From Bacteroides rodentium JCM 16496 (GTDB taxonomy: Bacteria > Bacteroidota > Bacteroidia > Bacteroidales > Bacteroidaceae): a DNA stretch of 64,000 nt. This document shows, one piece after another, positions 36,602 through 48,166 of the stretch (positions are counted from its first letter, which is position 1; each line of letters starts with the position of its first letter). Location: NCBI RefSeq assembly GCF_000614125.1, contig NZ_BAKJ01000007.1:90131-154130 (forward strand). The letters run 5' to 3'. The notes under the pieces are model-generated. The model was given only the letters and a program-made list of their open reading frames with translations. It did no database searches and had not been told where the DNA came from. The translations under genes were made by a program, and so were the position numbers.

Positions 36602-38694
36602 TTCTTTATTCCATTTCTGATTAATAATGCGTCGATGGTAGGCTCTTGTCCGCGGAAGCGTTTATAGAGTGTCATCGGATGTTCCGTTCCGCCTTTGGAA
36701 AGGATATTCTCTCGGAAGGAGGCGGCAGTCTCCGGGTTGAAGATGCCCGTCTGCTTGAATAGCGAGAAAGCATCTGCATCCAGCACCTCTGCCCATTTAT
36801 AACTATAATATCCGGCAGAATATCCTCCGGCAAAGATATGTCCGAAGTGGGTGCTCATGGCACATTCATCCACCTGCGGCAGCACTTGTGCGGCTTCCCA
36901 GGCATGATGCTCGTAGGCTTTCACATCTCCTTCAAAGGGAGTCTCCAGTGTGTGCCATGCCATGTCGAGCAGGCCGAAGCTTACTTGGCGCATGCAGGCG
37001 TAGGCGGCATTGAAGTTGGAGGAGTCCACGATGCGTTGCACCAGCTCGTCGGGAATCAGTTCGCCGGTCTGGTAGTGGCGGGCAAAGGTGTGCAGGAACT
37101 CTTTCTCGATGGCGAAGTTCTCCATGATTTGTGAGGGAAGTTCCACAAAGTCGCGGTAAACGTTGGTGCCGCTCAGGCTTTGGTAGTGCGAGTTGGCAAA
37201 CATGCCGTGCAGGGCGTGTCCGAATTCATGCAAGAAGGTTTCCACTTCATCAAAAGTCAGCAGGGCGGGTTTGTCTTGCGTGGGTTTGGTAAAGTTCATC
37301 ACGATGGAGACGTGCGGACGGCTGTTTTCGCCTGTGGCGTCGTCTATCCATTGGCCTTTGAATTCCGTCATCCAGGCACCCGATTGCTTGCTGGCACGTG
37401 GGTGGAAGTCGGTATAGAGTACGGCAAGGAACGCTCCGTCCTTGTCGAATACCTCGAATGCTTCCACATCTTTGTGGTAAACGGGTATGTCGGTGTTCTT
37501 CTTGAACGTGATGCCGTAGAGCTTGGTGGCAAGTCCGAAGACACCTTTCTTCACGTTCTCCAGTTCAAAGTAGGGGCGCAGCAGTTCGTCGTCGATGCTG
37601 TATTTTTGGTCTTTCAGCTTGTGCGAGTAGTAACTCCAGTCCCATGGCATCAACTTGAAGTCATTCCCTTCCTTCTGGCGTGCCAGTGCCTGCACTTCTT
37701 CCAGCTCCTGACGTGCGGCGGGCATGTAGGCGTCAATCAGTTGTTGCAGCAGGTGATAGACGGCTTCGCTGTTTTCTGCCATACGTTCCTCCAGCTGATA
37801 GGCGGCGTGGTTTTTGTAACCCAGGAGCTGTGCCACTTCGATGCGAGTGTTGGCTATCTGTTTCACAATGTCGCGGTTGTCTGTGGCGTTCTCCTTGCTG
37901 CAAAGGGTGTTGTATGCCATATACAGTTCTTTGCGCAAGTCGCGGTTGTCGGCGTAGGTCATGAAGGGGCTGTAGCTGGGGGCGTGCAGTGTGAAGAGCC
38001 ATCCTTTTTCCCCTTTTTCGCGTGCGGCTTCGGCGGCGGCATCCACGGCACTTTCGGGCAGACCTGCCAGTTGGGCGGTGTCGGTGATGTGCAACTCGTA
38101 GCCGTTCATCTCCTTCAGGTTGTTTTCATCAAATTGCAGGGAGAGTACGCTCAGTTTCTGGCTCAGCTGGCGGTATTTCTCTTTTTCTTCGCCTTGCAGG
38201 TTTACGCCGTTGCGGGCAAAGGAGCGGTAGGTGTCGGTCAGCAGTTGCATCTGTTCGCTGTCCAAACCTTCGTTATCGCGGTTGTCATATACGGTCTTGA
38301 TGCGGGCAAAGAGCTTTTCGTTCAGACGGATGTTGTTGGAGTGTTTGTCCAGTAGGGGCATCAGCACTTTGGCAAGCTCCTGCATCTCGTCACTGGTGTT
38401 GGCACTCATCATGTTGCCGAATACGGTTGTCGCTTGCTGCAACAGGGCTCCCGAGTTTTCCAGTGCCACAATGGTGTTGGAGAAAGTGGGTGCTTGAGTG
38501 TTGCTTACGATGGCATCTACCTCTTTGTTGTGTAGGCGCATTCCTTCGCGGATGGCGGGTTCGTAGTGTTCCACCCTGATGCGGTCGAAGGGGATGGTGT
38601 TGTGTGGGGTATTGTAGGCTTCAAGGAATGGGTTTTCGGATGTTTGGCAACTCATAAGGCAAAACAGTGTTAGGGTTAATAGAATTTTCGTCAT
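36598..38694 (-). CDS. dcp: Peptidyl-dipeptidase Dcp (M3 metallopeptidase)
   Basis: Releases dipeptides from C-termini of peptides; probably periplasmic, because a lipobox-like LMSCQTSE opens the protein (Cys at about 16). 698 residues. The zinc motif HEFGHALHGMF lies at about 490-500, with the third ligand Glu in RDFVELPSQIMENF. The C-terminal DECAMSTHFGHIFAGGYSAGYYSYKW is the substrate-binding region of M3 enzymes. The order dcp, DUF4847 gene, dCMP deaminase suggests one transcript. Confidence 0.95.
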   Translation of the reverse strand: MTKILLTLTLFCLMSCQTSENPFLEAYNTPHNTIPFDRIRVEHYEPAIREGMRLHNKEVDAIVSNTQAPTFSNTIVALENSGALLQQATTVFGNMMSANTSDEMQELAKVLMPLLDKHSNNIRLNEKLFARIKTVYDNRDNEGLDSEQMQLLTDTYRSFARNGVNLQGEEKEKYRQLSQKLSVLSLQFDENNLKEMNGYELHITDTAQLAGLPESAVDAAAEAAREKGEKGWLFTLHAPSYSPFMTYADNRDLRKELYMAYNTLCSKENATDNRDIVKQIANTRIEVAQLLGYKNHAAYQLEERMAENSEAVYHLLQQLIDAYMPAARQELEEVQALARQKEGNDFKLMPWDWSYYSHKLKDQKYSIDDELLRPYFELENVKKGVFGLATKLYGITFKKNTDIPVYHKDVEAFEVFDKDGAFLAVLYTDFHPRASKQSGAWMTEFKGQWIDDATGENSRPHVSIVMNFTKPTQDKPALLTFDEVETFLHEFGHALHGMFANSHYQSLSGTNVYRDFVELPSQIMENFAIEKEFLHTFARHYQTGELIPDELVQRIVDSSNFNAAYACMRQVSFGLLDMAWHTLETPFEGDVKAYEHHAWEAAQVLPQVDECAMSTHFGHIFAGGYSAGYYSYKWAEVLDADAFSLFKQTGIFNPETAASFRENILSKGGTEHPMTLYKRFRGQEPTIDALLIRNGIKK

Positions 38695-38747
38695 ATTGCA
38701 GTCGTTTTTACTAATCTGTCAATCACCCGCAAAATTGCAAAAAAAAC

Positions 38748-38772
38748 AGGCGACTTCAAAAGGAAGCCGCCT
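38748..38772 (-). terminator. Terminator of gapA
   Basis: On the minus strand AGGCGGCTTCC-TTTT-GAAGTCGCCT followed by GTTTTTTTT: a classical rho-independent terminator 26 bp after the gapA stop codon. Confidence 0.8.
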
Positions 38773-38797
38773 ATTTTATTATTTTCTTAACTGTATA

Positions 38798-40386
<1,589 letters not shown>

Positions 40387-40407
40387 TATCGAAGCGGAAC
40401 TTCATAA

Positions 40408-40446
40408 TGTGGTTAATATGCCAACCGGCACATTAACCACATTAAT
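40408..40446 (+). terminator. Terminator of mscL
   Basis: AATGTGGTTAATATGCC pairs with GGCACATTAACCACATT, 22 bp beyond the stop codon. It opens the 539-bp gap 40387-40925, which otherwise holds the two repeat arrays below and a TACTTTTG -7 box at 40886-40893 for guaA. Confidence 0.7.
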
Positions 40447-40538
40447 ACACAAAGTGAGGACTTTACGAACCTGTTGGCAGGATTAAATCATGCGCAAAAC
40501 CTGAAAAATGAGACATCTTACCACTCGCGCCATACCTG

Positions 40539-40582
40539 CTCCGTATATGGTCCGTATATGCTCCGTGCCAGGTCCGTACATA
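40539..40582. repeat. 11-bp unit tandem array D
   Basis: Four units: CTCCGTATATG, GTCCGTATATG, CTCCGTGCCAG, GTCCGTACATA. The first base alternates C and G, giving a 22-bp pair. Confidence 0.7.
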
Positions 40583-40600
40583 TAGATACGGAGAAAGCCT

Positions 40601-40644
40601 GGAGCAGACAAGGAGCAGATAGGGAGCAGATAGGAAGCAGGCAG
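40601..40644. repeat. 11-bp unit tandem array E
   Basis: Four units: GGAGCAGACAA, GGAGCAGATAG, GGAGCAGATAG, GAAGCAGGCAG. It follows array D after an 18-bp spacer but has an unrelated sequence. Confidence 0.7.
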
Positions 40645-40925
40645 GCGGAAAACCGACAAACAGAACAGAATCTTCAAAAAAACTCTAGAAACAATGCTGA
40701 GCAAAATTTAAACAGGCTCTGTACTAAACAGTAATCTTACCATAGCTGTGGTAAGAAAACAACACGGTTGTGGCAAGAATAGCTTTTAGTATCCTTGTGG
40801 ATAGTTCTTGCCTGAATTTAAAGCTGTTTTTAGTAAAAAAAACGTTTTTCTGTCACATTATCCCTGATAATTCCTTTACTTTTTCTACTTTTGCAAATCA
40901 TTTATTAAAGTCTATACGGATTTAT

Positions 40926-42479
40926 ATGCAAGAGAAGATTATTATTCTTGATTTCGGTTCGCAAACCACGCAGCTCATCGGTCGCCGGCTGCGCGAACTG
41001 AATGTCTATTGCGAGATTGTACCTTACAATAAATTTCCATACGGAGATGAGAGTGTAAAAGGAGTTATCCTTTCGGGTAGCCCCTTTTCTGTTTATGATA
41101 AGAGTGCATTCAAGGTGGATTTGAGCGGGATTCGCGGAAAATACCCCATTCTGGGTATCTGCTACGGTGCGCAGTTTATCTCTTACAGCAACGGTGGACG
41201 GGTGGAGCCGGCAGGAACCCGCGAGTACGGACGTGCCCATCTCGGTTCTTTCGATTCGGAGAATGTTCTTTTCAAAGGGGTAAGGAAGAATACCCAAGTA
41301 TGGATGAGCCACGGAGACACGATTACAGCCATTCCCGACAACTTCAAGATTATAGCTTCTACGGACAAGGTAGCGATTGCCGCTTACCAGGTGGCCGGCG
41401 AGGAGATGTGGGGAGTGCAGTTCCATCCGGAAGTGTTTCATAGCGAAGACGGTACGCAGATGCTGCGCAACTTCGTGGTGGACGTATGCGGTTGCAGCCA
41501 GAGCTGGAGCGCCGCATCGTTTGTAGATACTACTGTGGCCGAACTGAAGGAGCAGCTTGGCAACGACCGCGTTATCCTGGGACTGAGTGGCGGTGTGGAT
41601 TCTTCGGTAGCCGCCGTGTTACTGCATCGTGCCATCGGCAAGAACCTGACCTGCATCTTTGTGGACCACGGACTGCTTCGCAAGAATGAGTTCAAGAATG
41701 TGATGCACGACTACGAATGCCTGGGACTGAACGTGATTGGCGTAGATGCCAGCGAGAAGTTCTTCAAGGATTTGGAGGGAGTGACCGAGCCTGAGCAGAA
41801 ACGTAAAATCATCGGCCGCGATTTCATCGAAGTCTTCGATGCCGAGGCGCACAAAATTACAGACGCCCGCTGGTTGGCACAAGGCACCATTTATCCCGAC
41901 CGCATCGAGAGCCTGAACATTACGGGCAAGACCATCAAGAGCCATCACAACGTGGGCGGTCTGCCCGAGGAGATGAACCTTCGTCTGTGCGAGCCGCTGC
42001 AGTGGCTGTTCAAGGATGAGGTCCGCCGTGTGGGACGCGAGTTGGGCATGCCCGAACATCTGATTACCCGTCATCCTTTCCCCGGTCCGGGACTGGCTGT
42101 CCGCATTCTGGGGGATATAACACGGGAGAAGGTGCACACTTTGCAGGAGGCCGACGATATTTTTATCCAGGGTTTGCGTGATTGGAAAGTGAAGGATGCC
42201 GCCGGCAATGAGACATCGCTCTACCATCAGGTCTGGCAGGCGGGTGTCATTCTTTTGCCCGTGCAGAGTGTGGGCGTGATGGGTGACGAACGTACCTATG
42301 AACGTGCGGTGGCCTTGCGTGCCGTTACTTCCACCGATGCCATGACGGCCGACTGGGCGCATCTGCCCTACGAGTTTCTGGGAAAGGTGTCCAACGATAT
42401 AATTAATAAGGTGAAAGGTGTGAACCGCGTAACCTATGACATATCTTCAAAGCCGCCCAGCACAATAGAATGGGAATAA
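40926..42479 (+). CDS. guaA: GMP synthase (glutamine-hydrolysing)
   Basis: XMP + Gln + ATP to GMP. 517 residues from the Met at 40926 ([19 protein letters not shown]). The class I glutaminase domain is intact: GICYGAQFI with the nucleophile Cys (about 78-86) and GVQFHPEVF (about 166-174). The PP-loop ATPase domain has [14 protein letters not shown] (about 222-235), the dimerisation domain has [12 protein letters not shown], and the protein ends TIEWE. The frame opens 52 codons further upstream without family similarity. A second GMP-synthase-like gene follows 40 bp downstream. Confidence 0.96.
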   Translation: MQEKIIILDFGSQTTQLIGRRLRELNVYCEIVPYNKFPYGDESVKGVILSGSPFSVYDKSAFKVDLSGIRGKYPILGICYGAQFISYSNGGRVEPAGTREYGRAHLGSFDSENVLFKGVRKNTQVWMSHGDTITAIPDNFKIIASTDKVAIAAYQVAGEEMWGVQFHPEVFHSEDGTQMLRNFVVDVCGCSQSWSAASFVDTTVAELKEQLGNDRVILGLSGGVDSSVAAVLLHRAIGKNLTCIFVDHGLLRKNEFKNVMHDYECLGLNVIGVDASEKFFKDLEGVTEPEQKRKIIGRDFIEVFDAEAHKITDARWLAQGTIYPDRIESLNITGKTIKSHHNVGGLPEEMNLRLCEPLQWLFKDEVRRVGRELGMPEHLITRHPFPGPGLAVRILGDITREKVHTLQEADDIFIQGLRDWKVKDAAGNETSLYHQVWQAGVILLPVQSVGVMGDERTYERAVALRAVTSTDAMTADWAHLPYEFLGKVSNDIINKVKGVNRVTYDISSKPPSTIEWE

Positions 42480-42519
42480 GACCGACTAAAATTATTAACT
42501 TAAAAAACAATATAGAAGA

Positions 42520-43826
42520 ATGAAGCAGGATATGATTGTGATTCTGGATTTGGGAAGTCACGAAAACACGGTGCTTGCCAGAGCGATTCGTGCATTGGGA
42601 GTATATAGCGAAATCTACCCGCACGACATTACCGCTGCCGAACTGAAGCTTTGCCGAATGTGAAAGGTATCATCATCAACGGTGGCCCCAACAATGTGGT
42701 TGACGGGGTGTCCATCGACGTGTTGCCCGAGATTTATGAAGCAGGATTCCCCGTAATGGCTGCCGGGCATGACAAGGCGCTGTGCGAAGTGAAGCTGCCA
42801 CAGTTTGCGGATGATGTGGAAGCCATCAAGGAGGCTGTGAAATCTTTCGTATTCGATACTTGCAAGGCTGAGGCCAATTGGAACATGACAAATTTCGTCA
42901 ATGACCAAGTGGAGTTGATACGCCGTCAGGTGGGCGACCGTAAGGTGCTGCTGGCGCTGTCCGGCGGTGTGGATAGCTCTGTGGTGGCCGCTTTGCTGCT
43001 GAAAGCCATCGGCGACAAGCTGGTTTGTGTGCATGTGAACCACGGACTGATGCGCAAGGGTGAATCGGAAGCCGTTATCGAAATCTTCGAGAAGAAGCTG
43101 AAGGCGAATCTTATATATGTGGATGCCACAGACCGTTTCCTCTCCAAGCTGGAAAACGTGGCCGACCCGGAAGAAAAGCGCAAGATTATCGGCGGAGAGT
43201 TTATCCGCGTCTTTGAGGAAGAAGCCCGTAAGCTGGACGGTATCGACTTCCTGGGACAAGGTACCATCTATCCCGATATTGTAGAGAGTGGCACAAAGAC
43301 AGCCAAGATGGTGAAGTCTCATCACAACGTAGGCGGTCTGCCCGAGGATTTGCAGTTTGAATTGGTGGAGCCGTTGCGCCAGCTGTTCAAGGACGAAGTA
43401 CGTGCATGCGGTGTAGAGCTTGGATTGCCGTATGAGATGGTTTACCGTCAGCCGTTCCCCGGTCCCGGATTGGGAGTGCGTTGTCTGGGAGCCATTACCC
43501 GCGACCGCTTGGAGGCTGTGCGCGAGTCGGATGCCATTCTGCGTGAGGAGTTCCAACTGGCAGGCCTGGATAAGAAGGTATGGCAGTATTTCACTGTGGT
43601 GCCCGATTTCAAATCGGTAGGTGTACGCGACAATGCGCGCTCTTTCGACTGGCCCGTCATTATCCGTGCCGTCAATACGGTGGATGCCATGACCGCCACC
43701 ATCGAGCCGGTGGACTGGCCCATCCTGATGAAGATTACAGACCGTATCCTCAAGGAGGTGAAGACCGTCAACCGTGTTTGCTACGATATGTCTCCGAAAC
43801 CCAATGCGACAATCGAGTGGGAGTGA
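42520..43826 (+). pseudogene. Second GMP synthase-like gene lacking a glutaminase active site; frame broken at 42648
   Basis: Tandem paralogue of guaA, 435 residues when one G is added at AAGCTTTG (42648), restoring ELKALPNVKGIIINGGPNN. The glutaminase domain is about 80 residues shorter: the nucleophile-Cys loop and the His-Glu dyad are absent, with PVMAAGHDKALCEV where the domain should continue. The ATP pyrophosphatase core is fully kept ([25 protein letters not shown], ending TIEWE). It is predicted to amidate with free ammonia or a separate glutaminase. A rho-independent terminator follows at 43841-43881. Confidence 0.85.
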
Positions 43827-43840
43827 GATTGACCAATGAT

Positions 43841-43881
43841 AGTGATAGCCTCACCTTTTTTCAAGGTGAGGCTGTTTTTTT
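43841..43881 (+). terminator. Terminator after the second GMP synthase gene
   Basis: AGCCTCACCTT-TTTTC-AAGGTGAGGCT followed by GTTTTTTT, a textbook rho-independent terminator that ends the two-gene run. Confidence 0.85.
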
Positions 43882-44595
43882 ATGAATAAAACAATAATGA
43901 ATAGAACGATGAAACTTTTATGTATGATTGCTGTCTTTTTGTGCATCCCCTGGGTGGCCTCTGACGCACAGAAGCAGGATTGGGGAAATTTGAAACGCTA
44001 TGCAGAGGCAAACAAGGAGCTGCTCTGGAAGGGAAAGCAAAAGGACCGGGTGGTTTTTATGGGCAATTCCATCACCGAAGGTTGGGTGGCAAATGATGCC
44101 GCTTTCTTTGAAGACAACGGTTATGTGGGTCGTGGTATAGGCGGGCAGACTTCTTTCCATTTCCTGCTTCGTTTCCGGGAAGATGTCATCAAGCTTGCTC
44201 CGGCATTGGTGGTGATAAATGCTGGTACCAATGACATTGCGGAAAATGCAGGCGCTTATAATGAAGAATACACTTTTGGAAATATAGTGTCTATGGTAGA
44301 GCTGGCACGGGCCAATAAGATAAAGGTGATTTTGACGTCTGTGTTGCCTGCCGCTGCCTTTGGCTGGAATCCTTCGGTGAAGGATGCTCCACAAAAGATA
44401 ATGCAGCTGAATGCCAGAATCCGGAAGTATGCCCGGGAAAACAAGATTCCTTATGTCGACTATTACAGTGAGATGGTGGAAGGCGACAATAAGGCTTTGA
44501 ACTCCTCGTATACCCGGGATGGGGTACATCCTACTTTGGAAGGGTATAAGGTAATGGAAGTCTTGATAAAGAAAGCGATTGACAAGGTGTTGTAG
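43882..44595 (+). CDS. SGNH/GDSL-type esterase, secreted
   Basis: 237-residue serine esterase with a signal peptide (TMKLLCMIAVFLCIPWVASDA). All four SGNH blocks are present: FMGNSITEGW (Ser, about 56-65), the Gly in GRGIGGQTS, NAGTNDIAEN (Asn, about 113-122) and DGVHPTLEGY (Asp-His, about 213-222). Such enzymes remove acetyl or acyl groups from glycans; the target is not known. The start could also be the Met at the tenth codon. Confidence 0.88.
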   Translation: MNKTIMNRTMKLLCMIAVFLCIPWVASDAQKQDWGNLKRYAEANKELLWKGKQKDRVVFMGNSITEGWVANDAAFFEDNGYVGRGIGGQTSFHFLLRFREDVIKLAPALVVINAGTNDIAENAGAYNEEYTFGNIVSMVELARANKIKVILTSVLPAAAFGWNPSVKDAPQKIMQLNARIRKYARENKIPYVDYYSEMVEGDNKALNSSYTRDGVHPTLEGYKVMEVLIKKAIDKVL

Positions 44596-44615
44596 GAAAT
44601 CCCGGTTCAGGTGGC

Positions 44616-45278
44616 CTATAAGAGCTTTTCCGCATCGGGAATTATTATTTCACCTCTGTGTAGCTCGAGCAGACCTTTCTCCTGCATGCTGTTCAGCGCT
44701 CTCGATACTCCCACGCGGGTATCATTGACCACCTGGGCCAGTTTTTCCATTTTTATTTTCAGCGTTTTCCTGCCTGCCGGACGTTCGGTGTGTGTCAGGA
44801 TAAAGTTGCCGATACGTCTTTCAAGGTTGTCGGTGCTTTCTGTCCAAAGGCGGTTGTTCAGGCTTTGGGCGCGGTTGCTGATGATATTCATGTAATTCAG
44901 GCGGAATATATCATATTTGAACAATTCGCTCATGACGAAAGCCTTGCTGATGCTCACTGTGTGGGTCTCAGTTTGGGCGGTATAGACCGAGACGTAGGAG
45001 GTGCTCATCCCGAACAGGGATTGTGGCTCGATGACGTAAGGTGCCTGAAAATATTCCGTGAAGCTGTATGATGTATTCGCAGATGAAGTACATGAGGAGA
45101 TTTCACCTTTCAATACGAATATCAGTTGACTGCATGTGTCACCGGCTTTCACAATAACTTCGCCGGCTTTATGCTTTGTAAAGCTCAGCTTGACTTTCCC
45201 CAGGATATTGGTAAAGTCTTCTTGTGCGAGTCCTTGAAAGAGTGGCAGTTGCAGTAATGTATCAAACATTGTATTCAT
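44616..45278 (-). CDS. Crp/Fnr family transcription regulator
   Basis: 220 residues from the Met at 45278 ([22 protein letters not shown]). Cyclic nucleotide-binding roll (about 20-110; [24 protein letters not shown]) and a C-terminal HTH ([30 protein letters not shown], seen in shorter pieces around 175-205). FNR-type Cys residues are lacking. A -7 box TACTTTTG (minus sense) lies at 45309-45302. Targets unknown. Confidence 0.85.
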   Translation of the reverse strand: MNTMFDTLLQLPLFQGLAQEDFTNILGKVKLSFTKHKAGEVIVKAGDTCSQLIFVLKGEISSCTSSANTSYSFTEYFQAPYVIEPQSLFGMSTSYVSVYTAQTETHTVSISKAFVMSELFKYDIFRLNYMNIISNRAQSLNNRLWTESTDNLERRIGNFILTHTERPAGRKTLKIKMEKLAQVVNDTRVGVSRALNSMQEKGLLELHRGEIIIPDAEKLL

Positions 45279-45361
45279 ATGTCTTTCCTTCTGTTTTGAA
45301 ACAAAAGTAGACATTATCAAGGTGTGCCGTAAACTCTTTGCCCCTCTTTTTGTTTTTTTTA

Positions 45362-46042
45362 TTATTTCTTAAACGTGCTGTTGTCCTCTTCTGCCTTTTC
45401 TTTCGAATCCTTTTCTTCCGAATCCTCTTCTTCCGTGTCTTCCTCTTCCTCCTCTCCGGCAAACGGGTCGGGTCGTTGGGGGCCGCATCCCATAAAGCCT
45501 ATGGCGCATAGCGTGCCTGCTATGGCTCCGCTAAGGTGTCCTTCCCAGGAAGTGGTGGCCTTGGCAAATTGTGGGAACATATTCCATACCAGGCCGCCAT
45601 ATAGGAACGTTATCAACAGTGAAATGGCGACAAGCGGTACATGTTTGCGCAGAATGCCGCTGAAGAACAGAAAGAAAGCCAGTCCGTATATGATGCCGCT
45701 GGCTCCGATATGCCATCCCGGTTTTCCTATAAGAAAGGTAAGCGTACCGCATCCTATCCAAATGGCAAAGAAGATGTAGGGGGCTATGTGCCGGTAGAAA
45801 TAGAACAGACACCACATCAGGAAAAAGAGTGGAATCGTGTTGGCAAACAGATGCTTGAAACTGCTGTGTATCAGTGGATGTGCGAAAATTCCGAACACGC
45901 CCCGCTGCTCCATCGGATATACTCCCAGTCGTGTGAAGTTCCAATCCATGCCTATCTCCAAAAACTTTAAAATATATAAAATGAATAGCAGGAATAGGGG
46001 TATAACCGCCGCCAATGCCATTCTGCGTATATCATGCTTCAT
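45362..46042 (-). CDS. Rhomboid family intramembrane protease
   Basis: 226 residues, six membrane helices. The catalytic Ser is in [14 protein letters not shown] (about 126-139) and the His in [13 protein letters not shown] (about 178-190), with the L1-loop WR-like segment replaced by [19 protein letters not shown]. The C-terminal 35 residues are extremely acidic ([20 protein letters not shown]), an unusual soluble tail. The target is not known. Confidence 0.9.
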   Translation of the reverse strand: MKHDIRRMALAAVIPLFLLFILYILKFLEIGMDWNFTRLGVYPMEQRGVFGIFAHPLIHSSFKHLFANTIPLFFLMWCLFYFYRHIAPYIFFAIWIGCGTLTFLIGKPGWHIGASGIIYGLAFFLFFSGILRKHVPLVAISLLITFLYGGLVWNMFPQFAKATTSWEGHLSGAIAGTLCAIGFMGCGPQRPDPFAGEEEEEDTEEEDSEEKDSKEKAEEDNSTFKK

Positions 46043-46211
46043 ATTTCGTACAATGATTGCTATTTTTGTACAATACTACGGAATATTTGACGAAAACCGA
46101 AAAAAACTGACTTTTTATTTTGCCTGTAAGCTTTAATTCGTATTTTTGGGCATCGCTACATGGCTTGTAGCGCATATACCGAAATAATTAACCTTTAAAT
46201 AATGCACAACT

Positions 46212-48152
46212 ATGAGTTATTTACGATTTGACAAGACCCTGATGATTAATCTGCAAGAATCTTTGCCAAGGGAGATATTGCGGACGAATAGGTCGGGAGC
46301 CTATCATTGTACAACAATTGTAGATTGTAACACACGCAAATATCACGGTCTGTTGGTGATACCGGTCCCCAACCTCGATGATGAAAACCATGTGCTGCTG
46401 TCTTCTTTGGATGAAACTGTAATTCAGCACGGTGCGGAGTTCAACCTGGGGTTGCATAAGTATCAAGGAAATCACTTCAGTCCTAACGGGCACAAGTACA
46501 TCCGAGAGTTCGACTGTGAAAATATCCCCACAACTACCTATCGTGTAGGAGGCGTCATCCTTCGTAAGGAAAAGATTTTCGTACACCATGAAAATCGGAT
46601 TCTGATTCGTTATACCTTGGTCGATGCCCATTCGGCAACCACACTTCGTTTCCGCCCTTTCCTGGCATTCCGCAGTGTGCGCGAGTACACGCACGAAAAT
46701 GCACAGGCAAGCCGTGACTACCAGTTGGTGGAGAATGGTATTAAAACCTGCATGTATCCCGGTTATCCGGAGTTGTTCATGCAGCTCAACAAAAAGAATG
46801 AGTTCCACTTCCAGCCTGACTGGTATCGTGGTATCGAGTATCCCAAAGAACAGGAACGCGGATATGACTTCAACGAGGACCTTTATGTGCCGGGATATTT
46901 TGAAGTGGATATAAAGAAAGGGGAAAGCGTTGTCTTCTCCGCCGGTATCTCCGAGATTTCTCCCCGCAAGCTGAAGCAGACTTTTGAGTCCGAGGTGGCC
47001 GACCGCACTCCGCGTGACAGTTTCTACCACTGTCTGAAAAACTCGGCACACCAGTTCCACAACAAGCAGGGCGAGGAGCATTATGTGCTTGCAGGCTATC
47101 CCTGGTTCAAGTGTCGTGCCCGTGACTTGTTCATTTCCCTGCCGGGTCTTACTTTGGCCTTAGGCGAGCAAGATGAATTTGAAGACGTGATGAAAACAGC
47201 CGAAAAGGCTATCCGTGAGTTTATCAATGGAGAGCTTTCCTCCTATAAGATATACGAGATGGAGCATCCGGATGTGCTGCTGTGGGCTGTCTGGGCTTTA
47301 CAGCAGTATGCCAAGGAGACTTCGCGTGAAAATTGCCGGCAGATGTACGGTAATCTTCTCGAGGAGATTGTTGACTATATCCGTGAACGCAGGCATGACA
47401 ATCTCTTCCTGCACGAAAACGGACTGTTGTATACCAATGGCACCGAGAAAGCGGTTACCTGGATGAACTCTACCGCCAATGGTCGCCCGGTTATTCCGCG
47501 TACGGGCTACATTGTAGAAGTGAATGCACTGTGGTACAATGCCCTGCGTTTTGTAGCCGATATGGTTCGGGAGGGAGGCAATGAAAATCTTGCCGATACA
47601 CTGGACGCTCAGGCAGAAATCACCGGAAAGTCTTTCGTAGATGTCTTCCGCAATGAGTATGGCTACCTGTTCGACTATGTGGATGGGTATATGATGGACT
47701 GGAGCGTACGTCCCAACATGATATTTACCGTTGCCTTTGACTATTCTCCGTTGGATAGGGCCCAAAAAAAACAGGTACTCGATATTGTGACGAAAGAACT
47801 GCTGACTCCGAAGGGCTTGCGTACACTGAGCCCCAAGAGTGGCGGATACAATCCGAATTATGTCGGCCCTCAGATACAGAGAGACTATGCCTACCATCAG
47901 GGAACAGCGTGGCCATGGCTGCTGGGCTTCTACATGGAAGCATATCTGCGTATCTATAAAGTGAGTGGCGTGTCGTTTGTAGAGAGATACCTCATCGGTA
48001 TGGAAGATGAAATGACTTCCCACTGTATTGGCGCATTGCCCGAACTCTTCGATGGTAATCCTCCGTTTGTTGGAAGAGGGGCGGTGTCATTTGCCATGAA
48101 TACGGCGGAAATCCTGCGTATCTTGAAGTTATTGTCTAAGTATAATTTATAA
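46212..48152 (+). CDS. Glycogen debranching enzyme (amylo-alpha-1,6-glucosidase)
   Basis: 646 residues with the N-terminal GDE domain (YHGLLVIPVPNLDDENHVLL, about 45-64) and the GH133-type (alpha/alpha)6 catalytic domain (GYPWFKCRARDLFISLPGLT, about 296-315; YNPNYVGPQIQRDYAYHQGTAWPWL near the C-terminus). Removes alpha-1,6 branches of glycogen. First gene of a three-gene run with a GT4 synthase (14 bp gap) and a GH57 amylase (17 bp gap), an alternative glycogen/maltodextrin pathway common in Bacteroides. Confidence 0.93.
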   Translation: MSYLRFDKTLMINLQESLPREILRTNRSGAYHCTTIVDCNTRKYHGLLVIPVPNLDDENHVLLSSLDETVIQHGAEFNLGLHKYQGNHFSPNGHKYIREFDCENIPTTTYRVGGVILRKEKIFVHHENRILIRYTLVDAHSATTLRFRPFLAFRSVREYTHENAQASRDYQLVENGIKTCMYPGYPELFMQLNKKNEFHFQPDWYRGIEYPKEQERGYDFNEDLYVPGYFEVDIKKGESVVFSAGISEISPRKLKQTFESEVADRTPRDSFYHCLKNSAHQFHNKQGEEHYVLAGYPWFKCRARDLFISLPGLTLALGEQDEFEDVMKTAEKAIREFINGELSSYKIYEMEHPDVLLWAVWALQQYAKETSRENCRQMYGNLLEEIVDYIRERRHDNLFLHENGLLYTNGTEKAVTWMNSTANGRPVIPRTGYIVEVNALWYNALRFVADMVREGGNENLADTLDAQAEITGKSFVDVFRNEYGYLFDYVDGYMMDWSVRPNMIFTVAFDYSPLDRAQKKQVLDIVTKELLTPKGLRTLSPKSGGYNPNYVGPQIQRDYAYHQGTAWPWLLGFYMEAYLRIYKVSGVSFVERYLIGMEDEMTSHCIGALPELFDGNPPFVGRGAVSFAMNTAEILRILKLLSKYNL

Positions 48153-48166
48153 AAGGAGGAACGAAG

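Noticed and set aside
37180..38355. A 391-codon open frame antisense to dcp
   Set aside because: It is the reverse reading of a high-scoring M3 peptidase gene; its hydrophobic, Val/Phe-rich product matches no family.
40474..40734. 86-codon open frame upstream of guaA
   Set aside because: It is read through the two 11-bp arrays, has no ribosome-binding site, and its low-complexity product has no family resemblance.
40720..40925. Purine riboswitch ahead of guaA
   Set aside because: I could not find the conserved junction sequences of the purine riboswitch; only a -7 box is visible.
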